A DNA stretch of 64,000 bases, taken from positions 62,001-126,000 of the forward strand of contig CAYSOF010000004.1 in NCBI GenBank assembly GCA_964432595.1, given 5' to 3'. Made by a program: the position numbers and the translations under genes. Below, piece by piece: positions 34,844-41,886 of the stretch; within the stretch, counting starts at the first letter, position 1, and each line of letters begins with the position of its first letter. Source of the DNA: DASYLJ01 sp964432595. GTDB lineage: Bacteria > Desulfobacterota > Binatia > DP-6. Under the pieces are notes generated by a model. That model was given only the letters and a program-made list of their open reading frames with translations, made no database searches and had not been told where the DNA came from.

Positions 34844-36343
34844 ATGAGATTTCGAAGGAGAAACTCGCTCGCGATAGGGGTGATCGTTGCCAGTCTCGCA
34901 GGAACGGCATCGGCCGCGATCCTGCAGGTCGACGACGACAACGTGCAGTGCTTCGGTGCCCCGTATCAGACCATCAACGAGGCGCTTTCGGCCGCCAACC
35001 CCGGTGACGAGATCGAGGTCTGTCCCGGGCAGTATCCCGAGCAGGTCGTGCTCACGAACCGGATCAGCCTGCGCGGGCGACGCATCGGAAGTCTCGTGCC
35101 GGTGATCGCACCGACCGAGCTGCCGGCCACCAGGACGAGCGTCTTCGGCGCCAACCCGATCGCCGGCGCCATCATCGTCGACACGCCGTCGTCGGAGCTG
35201 AGCGATCTCGAGATCGATCTGGCCAACAACACGCTCGCGGCCTGCACGCCGACGCTGGTCGGCGTCTACTGGCGCAACGCCAGCGGCCGGCAATCACGGG
35301 TCGACGTGAAGAACGCGCGCCTCGCGACGCGTCCGGACTGCGAGTCCGGCGTCGGCACGCTCGTCGAGAGCGGTAGCGTCGGCGACATCTTCGGCCAGCC
35401 GGTCACCGGGCGGTCGGTGGTCAGCGTGGACGGCAGTCGGTTCGTCGGCTTCCAGAAATCCGGCCTCGTCGTCCTCGGCGATCGCACGCTGGTGCGTGTC
35501 CAGGAGACGCAGGCGATCGGCGGCGGCCCGGCGGCGACGCAGATCCAGAACGGCTTCGAGGTCGGGAAGGGCGCTCGCGCGCGCTTCCAGGACGTCGCGG
35601 CGCAGGACTTGCGGACGCTCCAGGCGGATCGCACCGCCACGGCCATCCTGATCTTCAGCTCCGATCGCGTGCGCGTGCGTCGGATCACGGCCACGAACGT
35701 CCAGACGGGCGTCTTCGTCGTCGGCACGCGAAATCGCGTGCTGTCCGGGCAGTTCGGCGACGTGTCGTCGGATGCGATCGTCCTTCTCGGCCAGCGCAAC
35801 AAGGTCGCCAGCAACGACATCGACAATTCGAGCGTCTCCGGCGTCTTCATCGATGGTGACTCGAACCGTGTTCTCGGTGGCCTGATGCGCTCGACACCGG
35901 TCGGCGTGTGGTCGTTCGACGGCATCGGCAACACCACCAAGGGTGTCGAGTTCGTCCAGGTGGCCGAGCGCATTCGGGTCGGAGGTACGCGCAACCTGAC
36001 GTCGGCCAACGCGGCACCGTTCGATCCCGCGTGCTCCGACGCGCCGTCCTGCGACGACGGCAACGCCTGCTCGACCGACTCCTGCACGACGCTCACGGGC
36101 AGCTGTCTGCACGTTCCGCTGATCGACACCACGTCCTGTGCGGATGCCGATCTGTGCAACGGAGCGGAGATCTGTCTGGCGGGCATTTGTGTTCCGAGCC
36201 TCGTCCCGACGGTCTGCGTCGACGTCAACGAGTGCACGATCGACGCGTGCGTTCCGGCAACCGGCTGTTCGTTCACTCCCAACGTCGGGGCGAGCTGCAA
36301 CCTGGGCGCCGGCGTCTGCGACGCAACGGGTGCCTGCCTCTAA
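34844..36343 (+). CDS. Secreted right-handed beta-helix protein with C-terminal Cys repeats
   Basis: A 499-residue exported protein. The signal peptide (about 1-24, MRFRRRNSLAIGVIVASL...ASA) leads into LQVDDDNVQCFGAPYQTINEAL, the typical first coil of NosD/pectate-lyase-like beta-helices (DDDGxxCxxAxYxTIxEAV). Residues about 40-400 are beta-helix coils (ANGxxxG-type turns, RNRVLSGQFGDVSSDAIVLLGQRNKV). Residues about 405-499 are a short CDDGNACSTDSC block. The basic C-terminal module of the larger relatives is absent. The ATG at 34844 follows GGAGGGGGAG. A clean terminator hairpin closes the gene. Confidence 0.82.
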   Translation: MRFRRRNSLAIGVIVASLAGTASAAILQVDDDNVQCFGAPYQTINEALSAANPGDEIEVCPGQYPEQVVLTNRISLRGRRIGSLVPVIAPTELPATRTSVFGANPIAGAIIVDTPSSELSDLEIDLANNTLAACTPTLVGVYWRNASGRQSRVDVKNARLATRPDCESGVGTLVESGSVGDIFGQPVTGRSVVSVDGSRFVGFQKSGLVVLGDRTLVRVQETQAIGGGPAATQIQNGFEVGKGARARFQDVAAQDLRTLQADRTATAILIFSSDRVRVRRITATNVQTGVFVVGTRNRVLSGQFGDVSSDAIVLLGQRNKVASNDIDNSSVSGVFIDGDSNRVLGGLMRSTPVGVWSFDGIGNTTKGVEFVQVAERIRVGGTRNLTSANAAPFDPACSDAPSCDDGNACSTDSCTTLTGSCLHVPLIDTTSCADADLCNGAEICLAGICVPSLVPTVCVDVNECTIDACVPATGCSFTPNVGASCNLGAGVCDATGACL

Positions 36344-36367
36344 GCGAGAGGCGAGCTGACCAGGCGC

Positions 36368-36400
36368 GAAGGGGCGGCTGCACAGGCAGCCGCCCCTTCG
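36368..36400 (+). terminator. Rho-independent-type hairpin after the beta-helix gene
   Basis: A perfect 14-bp stem: GAAGGGGCGGCTGC (36368-36381) with GCAGCCGCCCCTTC (36386-36399), loop ACAG. A T-poor tail GTCGTTTCGG follows. It begins 24 bases after the stop codon at 36343. Confidence 0.75.
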
Positions 36401-36594
36401 TCGTTTCGGGCGCCCCGGACATTCACATCTGGTGACGGCGTTGCAATGTTAAACTACGACCTTTGGGCGATTCTGCTTGACGCCGGAATGGCACGAGCGG
36501 TAGCGTTTTCCATGCGATATGGGGCTCGGAGCCCTATCTTCGGACGTTATCCGGGTCCGGAGTGCCGATACACGGGAGAGGAGTGAGATCGTCG

Positions 36595-37230
36595 ATGGCA
36601 TCACTAGTGAGACTCGCAATTGGCGCGCTGACGTTGGCCACAGTGCTGTGCCCCGAGCCGCAGGTCGCGGGAGCAACGCCGCATGACGAGCCGGGTGCCG
36701 GCCGCTCGTTCAAGAGTCCGCTCGTTACCGCCTACCGGCAGTGCACTACGCCCAACATCGTGACGAGCGGTCCGGTTCCGATGCCGGCGTGCAGTCCGCC
36801 GGTGCGAATGGATCCGATCTGCGGATTCGGACCTCCCGGAACGCGTGGGCAGGGCAAGGTCAAGGGTACCGCCCGCGCCGGCGACATCGAGATCAGCATG
36901 ATCACGTCCGGCCTCGAGGGCTGCAACGGCTACACGCTGTGCGGCGTCGTCTCGGTTCGCATCACCACGCAGGCCTGTGGCGGGTCGGAGCCGTGCACGG
37001 TGCAGGATCTCGTGAACATCACGGGGCCCGTTGCGGCCACCGCGTGCTGTACCGTCACCAACGGCAACTGCAAGGTGAAGACGAGCGTGAACAACCAGAA
37101 CTTCGGTCTCGTCCAGCCCGGTCAGCGTGCAGGCATCGAGATCATGGGGTGCGGCCTGCGGCGCGTCGACGGCCCCACGCCGCCCTCGGCAAGCGACGTC
37201 ACGTTCAAGTGCGGAACGTTGTCGCAGTAG
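36595..37230 (+). CDS. Secreted protein of unknown function with conserved-looking Cys pairs
   Basis: About 211 residues with a signal peptide (MASLVRLAIGALTLATVLC, Ala-x-Ala-like VAGA). I do not recognise the family. The mature part has cysteines at QCTTPN, ACSPP, ICGFGPPGTRGQGKVKG, GCNGYTLCGV, ACGG, PCTVQDL, ACCTVTNGNC, GCGL and KCGT. This suggests a disulfide-stabilised beta-rich domain. There are two possible starts: GTG at 36583 (GGGAG four bases upstream) or ATG at 36595 (AGGAG eleven bases upstream). A possible sigma-70 promoter (TTGACG at 36477, TAGCGT at 36501, 18-base spacer) and a perfect inverted repeat GGGCTC-G-GAGCCC (36522-36534) lie upstream. It has its own terminator, so it is a single-gene unit. 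Confidence 0.7.
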   Translation: MASLVRLAIGALTLATVLCPEPQVAGATPHDEPGAGRSFKSPLVTAYRQCTTPNIVTSGPVPMPACSPPVRMDPICGFGPPGTRGQGKVKGTARAGDIEISMITSGLEGCNGYTLCGVVSVRITTQACGGSEPCTVQDLVNITGPVAATACCTVTNGNCKVKTSVNNQNFGLVQPGQRAGIEIMGCGLRRVDGPTPPSASDVTFKCGTLSQ

Positions 37231-37254
37231 AGCAGCTGACGATCGACTGACACG

Positions 37255-37294
37255 ACGGGGGATGCTGCCGGCATCGGCGGCATCCCCCGTTTTT
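37255..37294 (+). terminator. Rho-independent terminator
   Basis: ACGGGGGATG (37255-37264) pairs with CATCCCCCGT (37281-37290), and the stem continues through CTGCC/GGCGG. The U-tract GTTTTT follows at once. It ends the 36595 gene. The hairpin lies just before the convergent PEGA lipoprotein gene end at 37308. Confidence 0.9.
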
Positions 37295-37307
37295 CATCGC
37301 GTTCGGC

Positions 37308-37874
37308 TCAGAGTGGCTCGAGGTTGGCAGTGATCTCCGGCGTGCCGAGACCGTGCCAGTTCGCGAAGTAGCCGTCGTCCTTCGACTTGAGCTTGAAGGC
37401 GTTGCCCATCAGCGCATCGGGGCTGAAGATGCGCAGCACCTTCCCGACGGAGCGCACCGCGCCGACCGGGTACTCGTAGAACGCGGCCTGGGCGAAGCGC
37501 ACGGGGAGGGAGCGGTCCTTCATGTCGTACGTCGGTAGAGCACCGACCGACTCACACGGCCCGCAGGCAAACGGCGCCCAGAGCCAGTCGTACGCGCTCA
37601 CCACCTGCGCATTGGCGATCTTGTAGCCCTGCTTCTGCACTTCGACGCGATAGGTGTTGTCGCGCCGGAGGCGGACGACCGCCGGGGTGGTCGCCGTGTG
37701 CTTCTTCTCGTCCAGGAAGTTCGGCCCGCGCTCGGACTGCTGCGCCGAGATGGTGACCGTCGCTCCGGACGGGTTCGAGTCGATCCGGACGTCTTCGTAA
37801 GGCCCATGTACCAGCGTCGCGCAACCGCTCATGAGCGCCATCGTCGTTGCCAGCAGAAGCGGGCTCCGCTTCAT
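37308..37874 (-). CDS. PEGA-domain-type outer lipoprotein
   Basis: A 188-residue lipoprotein. The signal MKRSPLLLATTMALMSGC ends in an LMSGC lipobox, so Cys18 would be acylated. Residues about 28-85 look like a PEGA domain: EDVRIDSNPSGATVTI ... TPAVVRLRRDNTYRVEVQKQGYK. A hydrophobic Trp/Cys-rich segment (YDWLWAPFACGPCESVG) follows. The Asp after Cys+1 that signals inner-membrane retention is absent (C-A-T), so an outer-membrane location is likely if the usual rule holds. The ATG at 37874 was chosen because AGGGGG stands five bases upstream; GTG at 37880 is also in frame. Confidence 0.8.
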   Translation of the reverse strand: MKRSPLLLATTMALMSGCATLVHGPYEDVRIDSNPSGATVTISAQQSERGPNFLDEKKHTATTPAVVRLRRDNTYRVEVQKQGYKIANAQVVSAYDWLWAPFACGPCESVGALPTYDMKDRSLPVRFAQAAFYEYPVGAVRSVGKVLRIFSPDALMGNAFKLKSKDDGYFANWHGLGTPEITANLEPL

Positions 37875-37992
37875 GACCACCCCCTAGTCTTGTGCGCGCG
37901 GGAAAGGCGAGTGCATCGACGCCGCTCGCCCCCGCTGCGAACCCTGAAACTGCAACGATATCGGAAAAGACCTGCTGGATCTGGAACGGGGC

Positions 37993-38280
37993 TTACTTGC
38001 CCTTGGTGCCGAGCACCGTCTCCTTGAAGGTCTTGGCCACCGAGAAGCCGACCTTCTTGCGCGCAGGGATCTTGATCGGCTCACCCGTCTGCGGGTTCCG
38101 GCCGACGCGCGCCTTCATCTTGCGCAGCCGGAAGATGCCCAGACCGGGAATCTTGACCGACTCGCCCTTCTTGACGCTCTTGACGACCGTCTCGACCAGG
38201 AAGTCGAGCATCTGATCGCCCTGCTTTCGGCTTACCCCACCCGCTTCCGCGAGCTTCGTCACCAACTGTGCCTTCGTCAT
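37993..38280 (-). CDS. HU/IHF family DNA-binding protein
   Basis: A 95-residue histone-like protein with the family signature GRNPQTGEPIKIPARKKVGF, which forms the DNA-bending beta arms. The N-terminal dimerisation helices read MTKAQLVTKLAEAGGVSRKQ. HU or IHF bends DNA and can help sigma-54 activators reach the promoter; whether this copy does so is not known. Start ATG at 38280 follows GGAGGT. A good sigma-70 promoter lies 61-90 bases upstream. Confidence 0.93.
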   Translation of the reverse strand: MTKAQLVTKLAEAGGVSRKQGDQMLDFLVETVVKSVKKGESVKIPGLGIFRLRKMKARVGRNPQTGEPIKIPARKKVGFSVAKTFKETVLGTKGK

Positions 38281-38340
38281 CGCCGCACCTCCGTCCCTGG
38301 GGGTAACAAAATGAGTGAAATCGACCGTGAAACGGGCGCT

Positions 38341-38370
38341 CTTTTACGGCAGCCGCATAGCAGGTGTCAA
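38341..38370 (-). promoter_or_regulatory. Sigma-70-type promoter of the HU-like gene
   Basis: On the minus strand TTGACA (38370-38365) is a perfect -35 box, followed after 18 bases by TAAAAG (38346-38341) as a fair -10 box. It leaves a leader of about 55 bases before the ATG at 38280. Confidence 0.65.
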
Positions 38371-38575
38371 GAAAACCCGCAGCCATCAAGGGGAAGCGGG
38401 CCGGGTGGCGCGGGAACGCCTGCGCCCCGGGCACCTGCGGGCACGGCTGCGAGCGGCGCTCGCGTGTGCGCACGTGTGTGCCGCGCATCTGTGACGGATC
38501 ATGCACGTTTGCGACGCCAGCGGCACATCATCGACGCACGATTTGCCGAAATTCCAGCAGAATCGAGCAGTTCTG

Positions 38576-38591
38576 TGGCACTGCAATTGCA
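38576..38591 (+). promoter_or_regulatory. Sigma-54 -24/-12 promoter of the small coiled-coil gene
   Basis: TGGCACTGCAATTGCA matches the consensus in all conserved positions except G7. Sequence and flanks (TGTGGCA...AATTGCAC) closely resemble the promoter of the exopolysaccharide operon at 41694. Predicted transcript start about 38602, leaving a 15-base leader that contains an AGGA ribosome-binding site. Confidence 0.8.
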
Positions 38592-38616
38592 CCGCTGCGA
38601 AGCCTCAGGATTGATC

Positions 38617-38916
38617 GTGCAGAACGCTACGAGTGGCAGTGAAGGGGTCCGCGAGGTGCTGGATCGAATTCTCTCGTCCTACGAAGAGATCGATCGACGC
38701 TTCTCGACGGCGGGGGGACTCGGCAGCCTGCTCAACCTCTACGAGCAGGTCCGCCGCGAGCTGGAGCGGGTGTCCTACGAGGAGATCGACCGCATGACGC
38801 TCGAGATCAAGAGCGTGATCGAAGCGCTTCTCAAGATGGACTACGAGCTGCGCAAGGTGAACAACCTGAAGCTCGCGTTCGATGGCCGATCGCCGGGGAC
38901 GGCCGGTACCGGGTGA
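38617..38916 (+). CDS. Small coiled-coil protein of unknown function, sigma-54 driven
   Basis: A 99-residue, mostly helical and charged protein: heptad-like stretches such as VLDRILSSYEEIDRRF, LNLYEQVRRELERVSYEEIDRM and ALLKMDYELRKVNNLKL predict a coiled coil. I recognise no family. Start GTG at 38617 was chosen because AGGA lies six bases upstream and the sigma-54 promoter ends 25 bases before it; longer in-frame extensions would start upstream of the promoter. It stands directly before a kinase-like gene and a sigma-54 activator gene, so a signalling or scaffold role is possible (inference). Confidence 0.65.
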   Translation: MQNATSGSEGVREVLDRILSSYEEIDRRFSTAGGLGSLLNLYEQVRRELERVSYEEIDRMTLEIKSVIEALLKMDYELRKVNNLKLAFDGRSPGTAGTG

Positions 38917-38974
38917 AACGCCCCGCAGAATGTCACGCTCCTGCCATGCGCTCGCAGGAATGCGCGATTAATGC

Positions 38975-39004
38975 TTGCAACATTGAGGTAGCGGTCACTA
39001 CAAT
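38975..39004 (+). promoter_or_regulatory. Sigma-70-type promoter of the kinase-like/activator gene pair
   Basis: TTGCAA (38975-38980), an 18-base spacer, then TACAAT (38999-39004). The start codon of the kinase-like gene is at 39035. This would give sigma-70-driven expression of the sigma-54 activator itself. Confidence 0.6.
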
Positions 39005-39034
39005 CGGCATTCCTGCAGCCCGAGGCTGCCGAGA

Positions 39035-39892
39035 ATGACGCGCATGGCGCGCGAGTTCGCATCCAGCAGGTCACGTCGCTCCTCCTACCGGAAGACGACG
39101 CCATCCGCCCTCGCCGCCGGCGAGGCTCCGCTCGTGTCCGTGCCGAACGCCGCCCCACATCCCACGTCCGCCGCCGGCGCTCCCCGCGTCCCCGAGCCCG
39201 AGCTGCCGCTCGCGGGCGCGCGTCCCGGTGACGTGCGCGCGGAGCAGTTCACGCCGCCGGTCGTGCAGGAGAAGGTCATCTCCGAGATCTCCCACGAGCT
39301 CGGAAACTTCTTCCACAAGCTCTACTACTGGTCCGAGTTCCTCCAGGAGAAGCGCACGGGACACGCCGCCGACGCCACGGCGACCCAGATGCTCGAGCGC
39401 ACCATCCGCAACCTGGAGGACTTCCTCAAGATCTCGCTCGACTTCTTCCGTCCGCTGAAGCTCTCGCCGATGCGCATGCCCGTCGCCGACTTCGTCGCCG
39501 GCGTGCTCGGACAGATGCGGGCGCAACTCAACGGCAGCCCGGTCACGGTCACCGATCCGGGAGCGTGGGACGACTTGACGATCCAGATCGATCCGTCGCG
39601 CCTGCCGCCCGTCTTCCTCGTCGCGCTGCGCCGACTCACGGAACAAGCGACGGCCGGAAGCAGCATCCAGATCACGCTCGCCGTCGCCGACCGCACGCCC
39701 GCGCGCGGCCTCGAGGTCGAGTTCCGCCTCTGCGATCCGAACGTCAGCGCGTCGCTGTTCCAGACCGCCGCGGCCGGCATCGAGTGGGCCATCGCCGAAC
39801 GCATCGTCGCCCTGCACGGTGGCGAGCTGCGCGAGGGTCCCGCGACCGAGGGTGAGCGGATGCTCGCGTTGTTCCTGCCGTTCCACGTCTGA
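39035..39892 (+). CDS. Degenerate histidine-kinase-like protein without sensor domain
   Basis: A 285-residue soluble protein. About 70 residues of low-complexity, Ala/Pro-rich N-terminus precede an H-box-like helix (VISEISHELGNFFHKLYYW) and a second helix (RTIRNLEDFLKISLDFF), as in HisKA dimerisation domains. The C-terminal part keeps the last ATPase element (GIEWAIAERIVALHGGELREG, compare GLGLAIxxxIVxxHGGxI), but I see no N-box asparagine and no DxGxG box. It may be a phosphatase, a phosphotransfer protein or an inactive regulator of the adjacent NtrC-type regulator, 20 bases downstream. ATG at 39035 is assumed; ATG at 39044 is possible. Confidence 0.65.
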   Translation: MTRMAREFASSRSRRSSYRKTTPSALAAGEAPLVSVPNAAPHPTSAAGAPRVPEPELPLAGARPGDVRAEQFTPPVVQEKVISEISHELGNFFHKLYYWSEFLQEKRTGHAADATATQMLERTIRNLEDFLKISLDFFRPLKLSPMRMPVADFVAGVLGQMRAQLNGSPVTVTDPGAWDDLTIQIDPSRLPPVFLVALRRLTEQATAGSSIQITLAVADRTPARGLEVEFRLCDPNVSASLFQTAAAGIEWAIAERIVALHGGELREGPATEGERMLALFLPFHV

Positions 39893-39912
39893 TTCTCTCG
39901 AGGTTCGAATTG

Positions 39913-41346
39913 ATGGAAACACGCATCCTGATCGTCGACGACGACCCGTTCATCTGTCGCCAGCTCGAGGAGCTCTACACCTCGCAGCGATACGCGGTCG
40001 CCTGCGCGCCGAATTCCACCGAAGCGCTGCGGCTGTTGGGCGAGCAGGAGTTCTCGCTCGCCGTCGTCGACCTCAAGATTCCCGGCACCGACGGCATCGG
40101 GCTGACGCGCGAGATCCGCGACCGCTGGCCCGACCTCGACGTGATCATGATCACCGGCTACGCGAGCATCAAAGGCGCGGTCGAGGCGATCAAGCAGGGC
40201 GCGAGCGACTACATCACGAAGCCGTTTCAGAAGGAGGAGATCCTCCTCGCGACGGAGAAGATCCTCGAGAAGCGCCGGCTGCTCGACGAGATCAACTACC
40301 TGCGCAGCCAGCTCTCGGACCGGTACTCGTTCGCCAACATGGTGAGCCGGAACCGCGTCATGCACGAGATCTTCGAGACGATCAGCGTGCTCGCGCAGAA
40401 CGATGCGACGGTGCTGATCTACGGAGAGTCCGGCACCGGCAAGGAGCTCGCCGCGCGCGCCATCCACTTCCAGGGCAAGCGCAAGAGCGGCCGCTTCGTC
40501 GCGATCAACTGCGCGGCGTTCCCCGACACGCTCCTCGAGAGCGAGCTGTTCGGGTATGAGCGCGGCGCGTTCACCGGCGCGATCCACGATCGCGTCGGCA
40601 AGATCGAGCTGTCGAGCGGCGGCACGCTGTTCCTCGACGAAATCGAGTCGATCTCGCTCAACATGCAGCTGAAGCTGCTCCGTGTCCTCGAGGAGCGCGA
40701 GGTCGAGAAGCTCGGATCGAACCGGCGCATCAAGGTGAACATGCGGATCATCTGCGCCACCAACATGGACCTGGCGCAGGCCGTGGCGGAAGGCCGGATG
40801 CGCGAGGACTTCTACTACCGCATCAACGTCGTGCCGCTGCGCATTCCGCCGCTCCGCGAGCGCATCGAGGACATTCCGCTGCTGGTCGGCGAGTTCCTGC
40901 GCAACAGCGAGATGGCGCGCGAGAAGGGCATCAACCGGCTCTCGAACAAGGCGCTGTCCCAGCTCATGAGCTATTCGTGGCCGGGCAACGTCCGCGAGCT
41001 CGGCAACGTCATCGAGCGCGCGATCCTGCGCACGAGCGGCTCCGTCATCCGCGAGGTCGACCTGCCGGGGCACTCGAGCGTCGGCAAGGAGTCGTCGAAC
41101 GGCAACGGCCGCCAGTCCGGCTACGACTACGAGGTTCCGCTGAAGGAGTACCTGCGTCGCGCGGAGAAGGACTACCTCGCCCGCGTGCTGCGCAAGTATC
41201 GCGGCGGCATCAACCTCACCGCGAAGCACGCCCTCGTCGACGCGGCCACGCTGCATCGCAAGATGAAGCTGCACGGCCTACGTCGCGAAGAGTACCGGCT
41301 GCGCGGCAAGCTCGACGGTGCCGAGGCGCTCGGGAGCGGGGGCTGA
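39913..41346 (+). CDS. NtrC-family sigma-54-dependent response regulator
   Basis: A 477-residue activator with three domains. Receiver: DDD at residues 10-12 and phospho-acceptor D53 (VVDLKIPG), K103 in YITKPF. AAA+ domain: Walker A GESGTGKE (171-178), the GAFTGA loop (218-223) that contacts sigma-54, and FLDEIE as Walker B. C-terminal region: Fis-like helix-turn-helix (YLARVLRKYRGGINLTAKHALVDAATLHRKMKLHGL). The start ATG at 39913 follows CGAGG by nine bases. A strong terminator follows the gene. Sigma-54 promoters nearby (38576, 41694) make it the likely activator of the exopolysaccharide operon. In overall type it resembles PrsR of exosortase systems (by analogy only). Confidence 0.93.
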   Translation: METRILIVDDDPFICRQLEELYTSQRYAVACAPNSTEALRLLGEQEFSLAVVDLKIPGTDGIGLTREIRDRWPDLDVIMITGYASIKGAVEAIKQGASDYITKPFQKEEILLATEKILEKRRLLDEINYLRSQLSDRYSFANMVSRNRVMHEIFETISVLAQNDATVLIYGESGTGKELAARAIHFQGKRKSGRFVAINCAAFPDTLLESELFGYERGAFTGAIHDRVGKIELSSGGTLFLDEIESISLNMQLKLLRVLEEREVEKLGSNRRIKVNMRIICATNMDLAQAVAEGRMREDFYYRINVVPLRIPPLRERIEDIPLLVGEFLRNSEMAREKGINRLSNKALSQLMSYSWPGNVRELGNVIERAILRTSGSVIREVDLPGHSSVGKESSNGNGRQSGYDYEVPLKEYLRRAEKDYLARVLRKYRGGINLTAKHALVDAATLHRKMKLHGLRREEYRLRGKLDGAEALGSGG

Positions 41347-41375
41347 GCCTGACGATCGTCACATACTCGCCGAGA

Positions 41376-41418
41376 CACCGGCGCGCCGGGGTGATTCCCT
41401 GGCGCGCCGGCGTGTTTT
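41376..41418 (+). terminator. Rho-independent terminator after the sigma-54 activator gene
   Basis: CACCGGCGCGCC (41376-41387) pairs with GGCGCGCCGGCGTG (41401-41414) with one bulged C. The loop GGGGTGATTCCCT can pair further (GGG/CCC). TTTT follows. It separates the regulator gene from the exopolysaccharide operon. Confidence 0.8.
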
Positions 41419-41693
41419 CGGTCTGGCAATGCTGCAGCATATGCCATGCGACGGCGCACGATCCCGTGCGTCCGGGAAGCACCTGTCAGGCGTCGGTGCC
41501 TGATCATGCGTTCTCTTGCCGCCGTGCAATGCGGCATGGCACCGGCGCCATAGTCGGCGGGTTGGCTGCGACCAACGGGTGCGGGCGTGCACGAGCGCCG
41601 CAGTCGCGCGAGGAAACAGGCCTTTTGCGATGTGCCTCACTGCCAAAAAACCACGCAAATCCAGGGATTTGCGGTGATCAATCGGCGGTCATG

Positions 41694-41709
41694 TGGCATT
41701 GAAATTGCA
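41694..41709 (+). promoter_or_regulatory. Sigma-54 -24/-12 promoter of the exopolysaccharide operon
   Basis: TGGCATTGAAATTGCA matches the consensus TGGCACG-N4-TTGCW except at C6 and G7. Flanks are very similar to the 38576 promoter. Predicted transcript start is about 41720. Confidence 0.82.
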
Positions 41710-41886
41710 CTCGCGCCATGCGCGGGCGGCGGTTCTCTGGACCGCGCTCTCGGTCTCACCGGCGTGCGGCGCCCACCGCGGTCGGAGTTCCGGGTGTCAT
41801 CGATGATTCCACGCGAAATACCGCGAGAAACCCTGGGAAATTTCACTCGTCGCAGCTATAGGCTGCCGGCGACGGAGGCGTAGTCC

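Larger units (their letters stand above)
38281..38616. promoter_or_regulatory. 336-base divergent intergenic region (HU-like gene / small coiled-coil gene)
   Basis: No gene is seen here. It holds the HU-like gene promoter on the minus strand and the sigma-54 promoter at 38576-38591 on the plus strand. Inverted half-sites TGTGCCGC (about 38475) and GCGGCACA (about 38519), and ATTTGCCG (about 38541), lie upstream of the sigma-54 promoter and could be activator sites. Confidence 0.5.
41347..41886 (+). promoter_or_regulatory. 540-base regulatory region in front of the exopolysaccharide operon
   Basis: No gene is seen in this stretch. In order it contains the terminator at 41376-41418, an inverted repeat TCAGGC-N6-GCCTGA (41486-41503), a perfect 8-bp inverted repeat CGCAAATC-CAGG-GATTTGCG (41654-41673), the sigma-54 promoter at 41694-41709 and a predicted 5' leader of about 165 bases that ends with a GGAGG ribosome-binding site. 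The inverted repeats are candidate enhancer sites for the activator encoded just upstream. I see no known riboswitch in the leader. Confidence 0.7.

Noticed and set aside
9599..36343. PEP-CTERM or MYXO-CTERM sorting tails on the secreted proteins
   Set aside because: None of the C-termini has a PEP motif, or a Gly-Cys motif followed by a membrane helix and Arg cluster; the tails are long, basic and lack a hydrophobic segment.
36489..36505. TGGCACGAGCGGTAGC as a sigma-54 promoter before the 36595 gene
   Set aside because: The GG-to-GC distance is one base too long, and sigma-54 promoters are strict about this spacing. A sigma-70-type alternative was noted instead.
41431..41447. CTGGCAATGCTGCAGCA as a second sigma-54 promoter in the exopolysaccharide leader region
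   Set aside because: GC spacing fits, but the -12 box reads CAGC in place of TTGC; it is far from the operon and much poorer than 41694.
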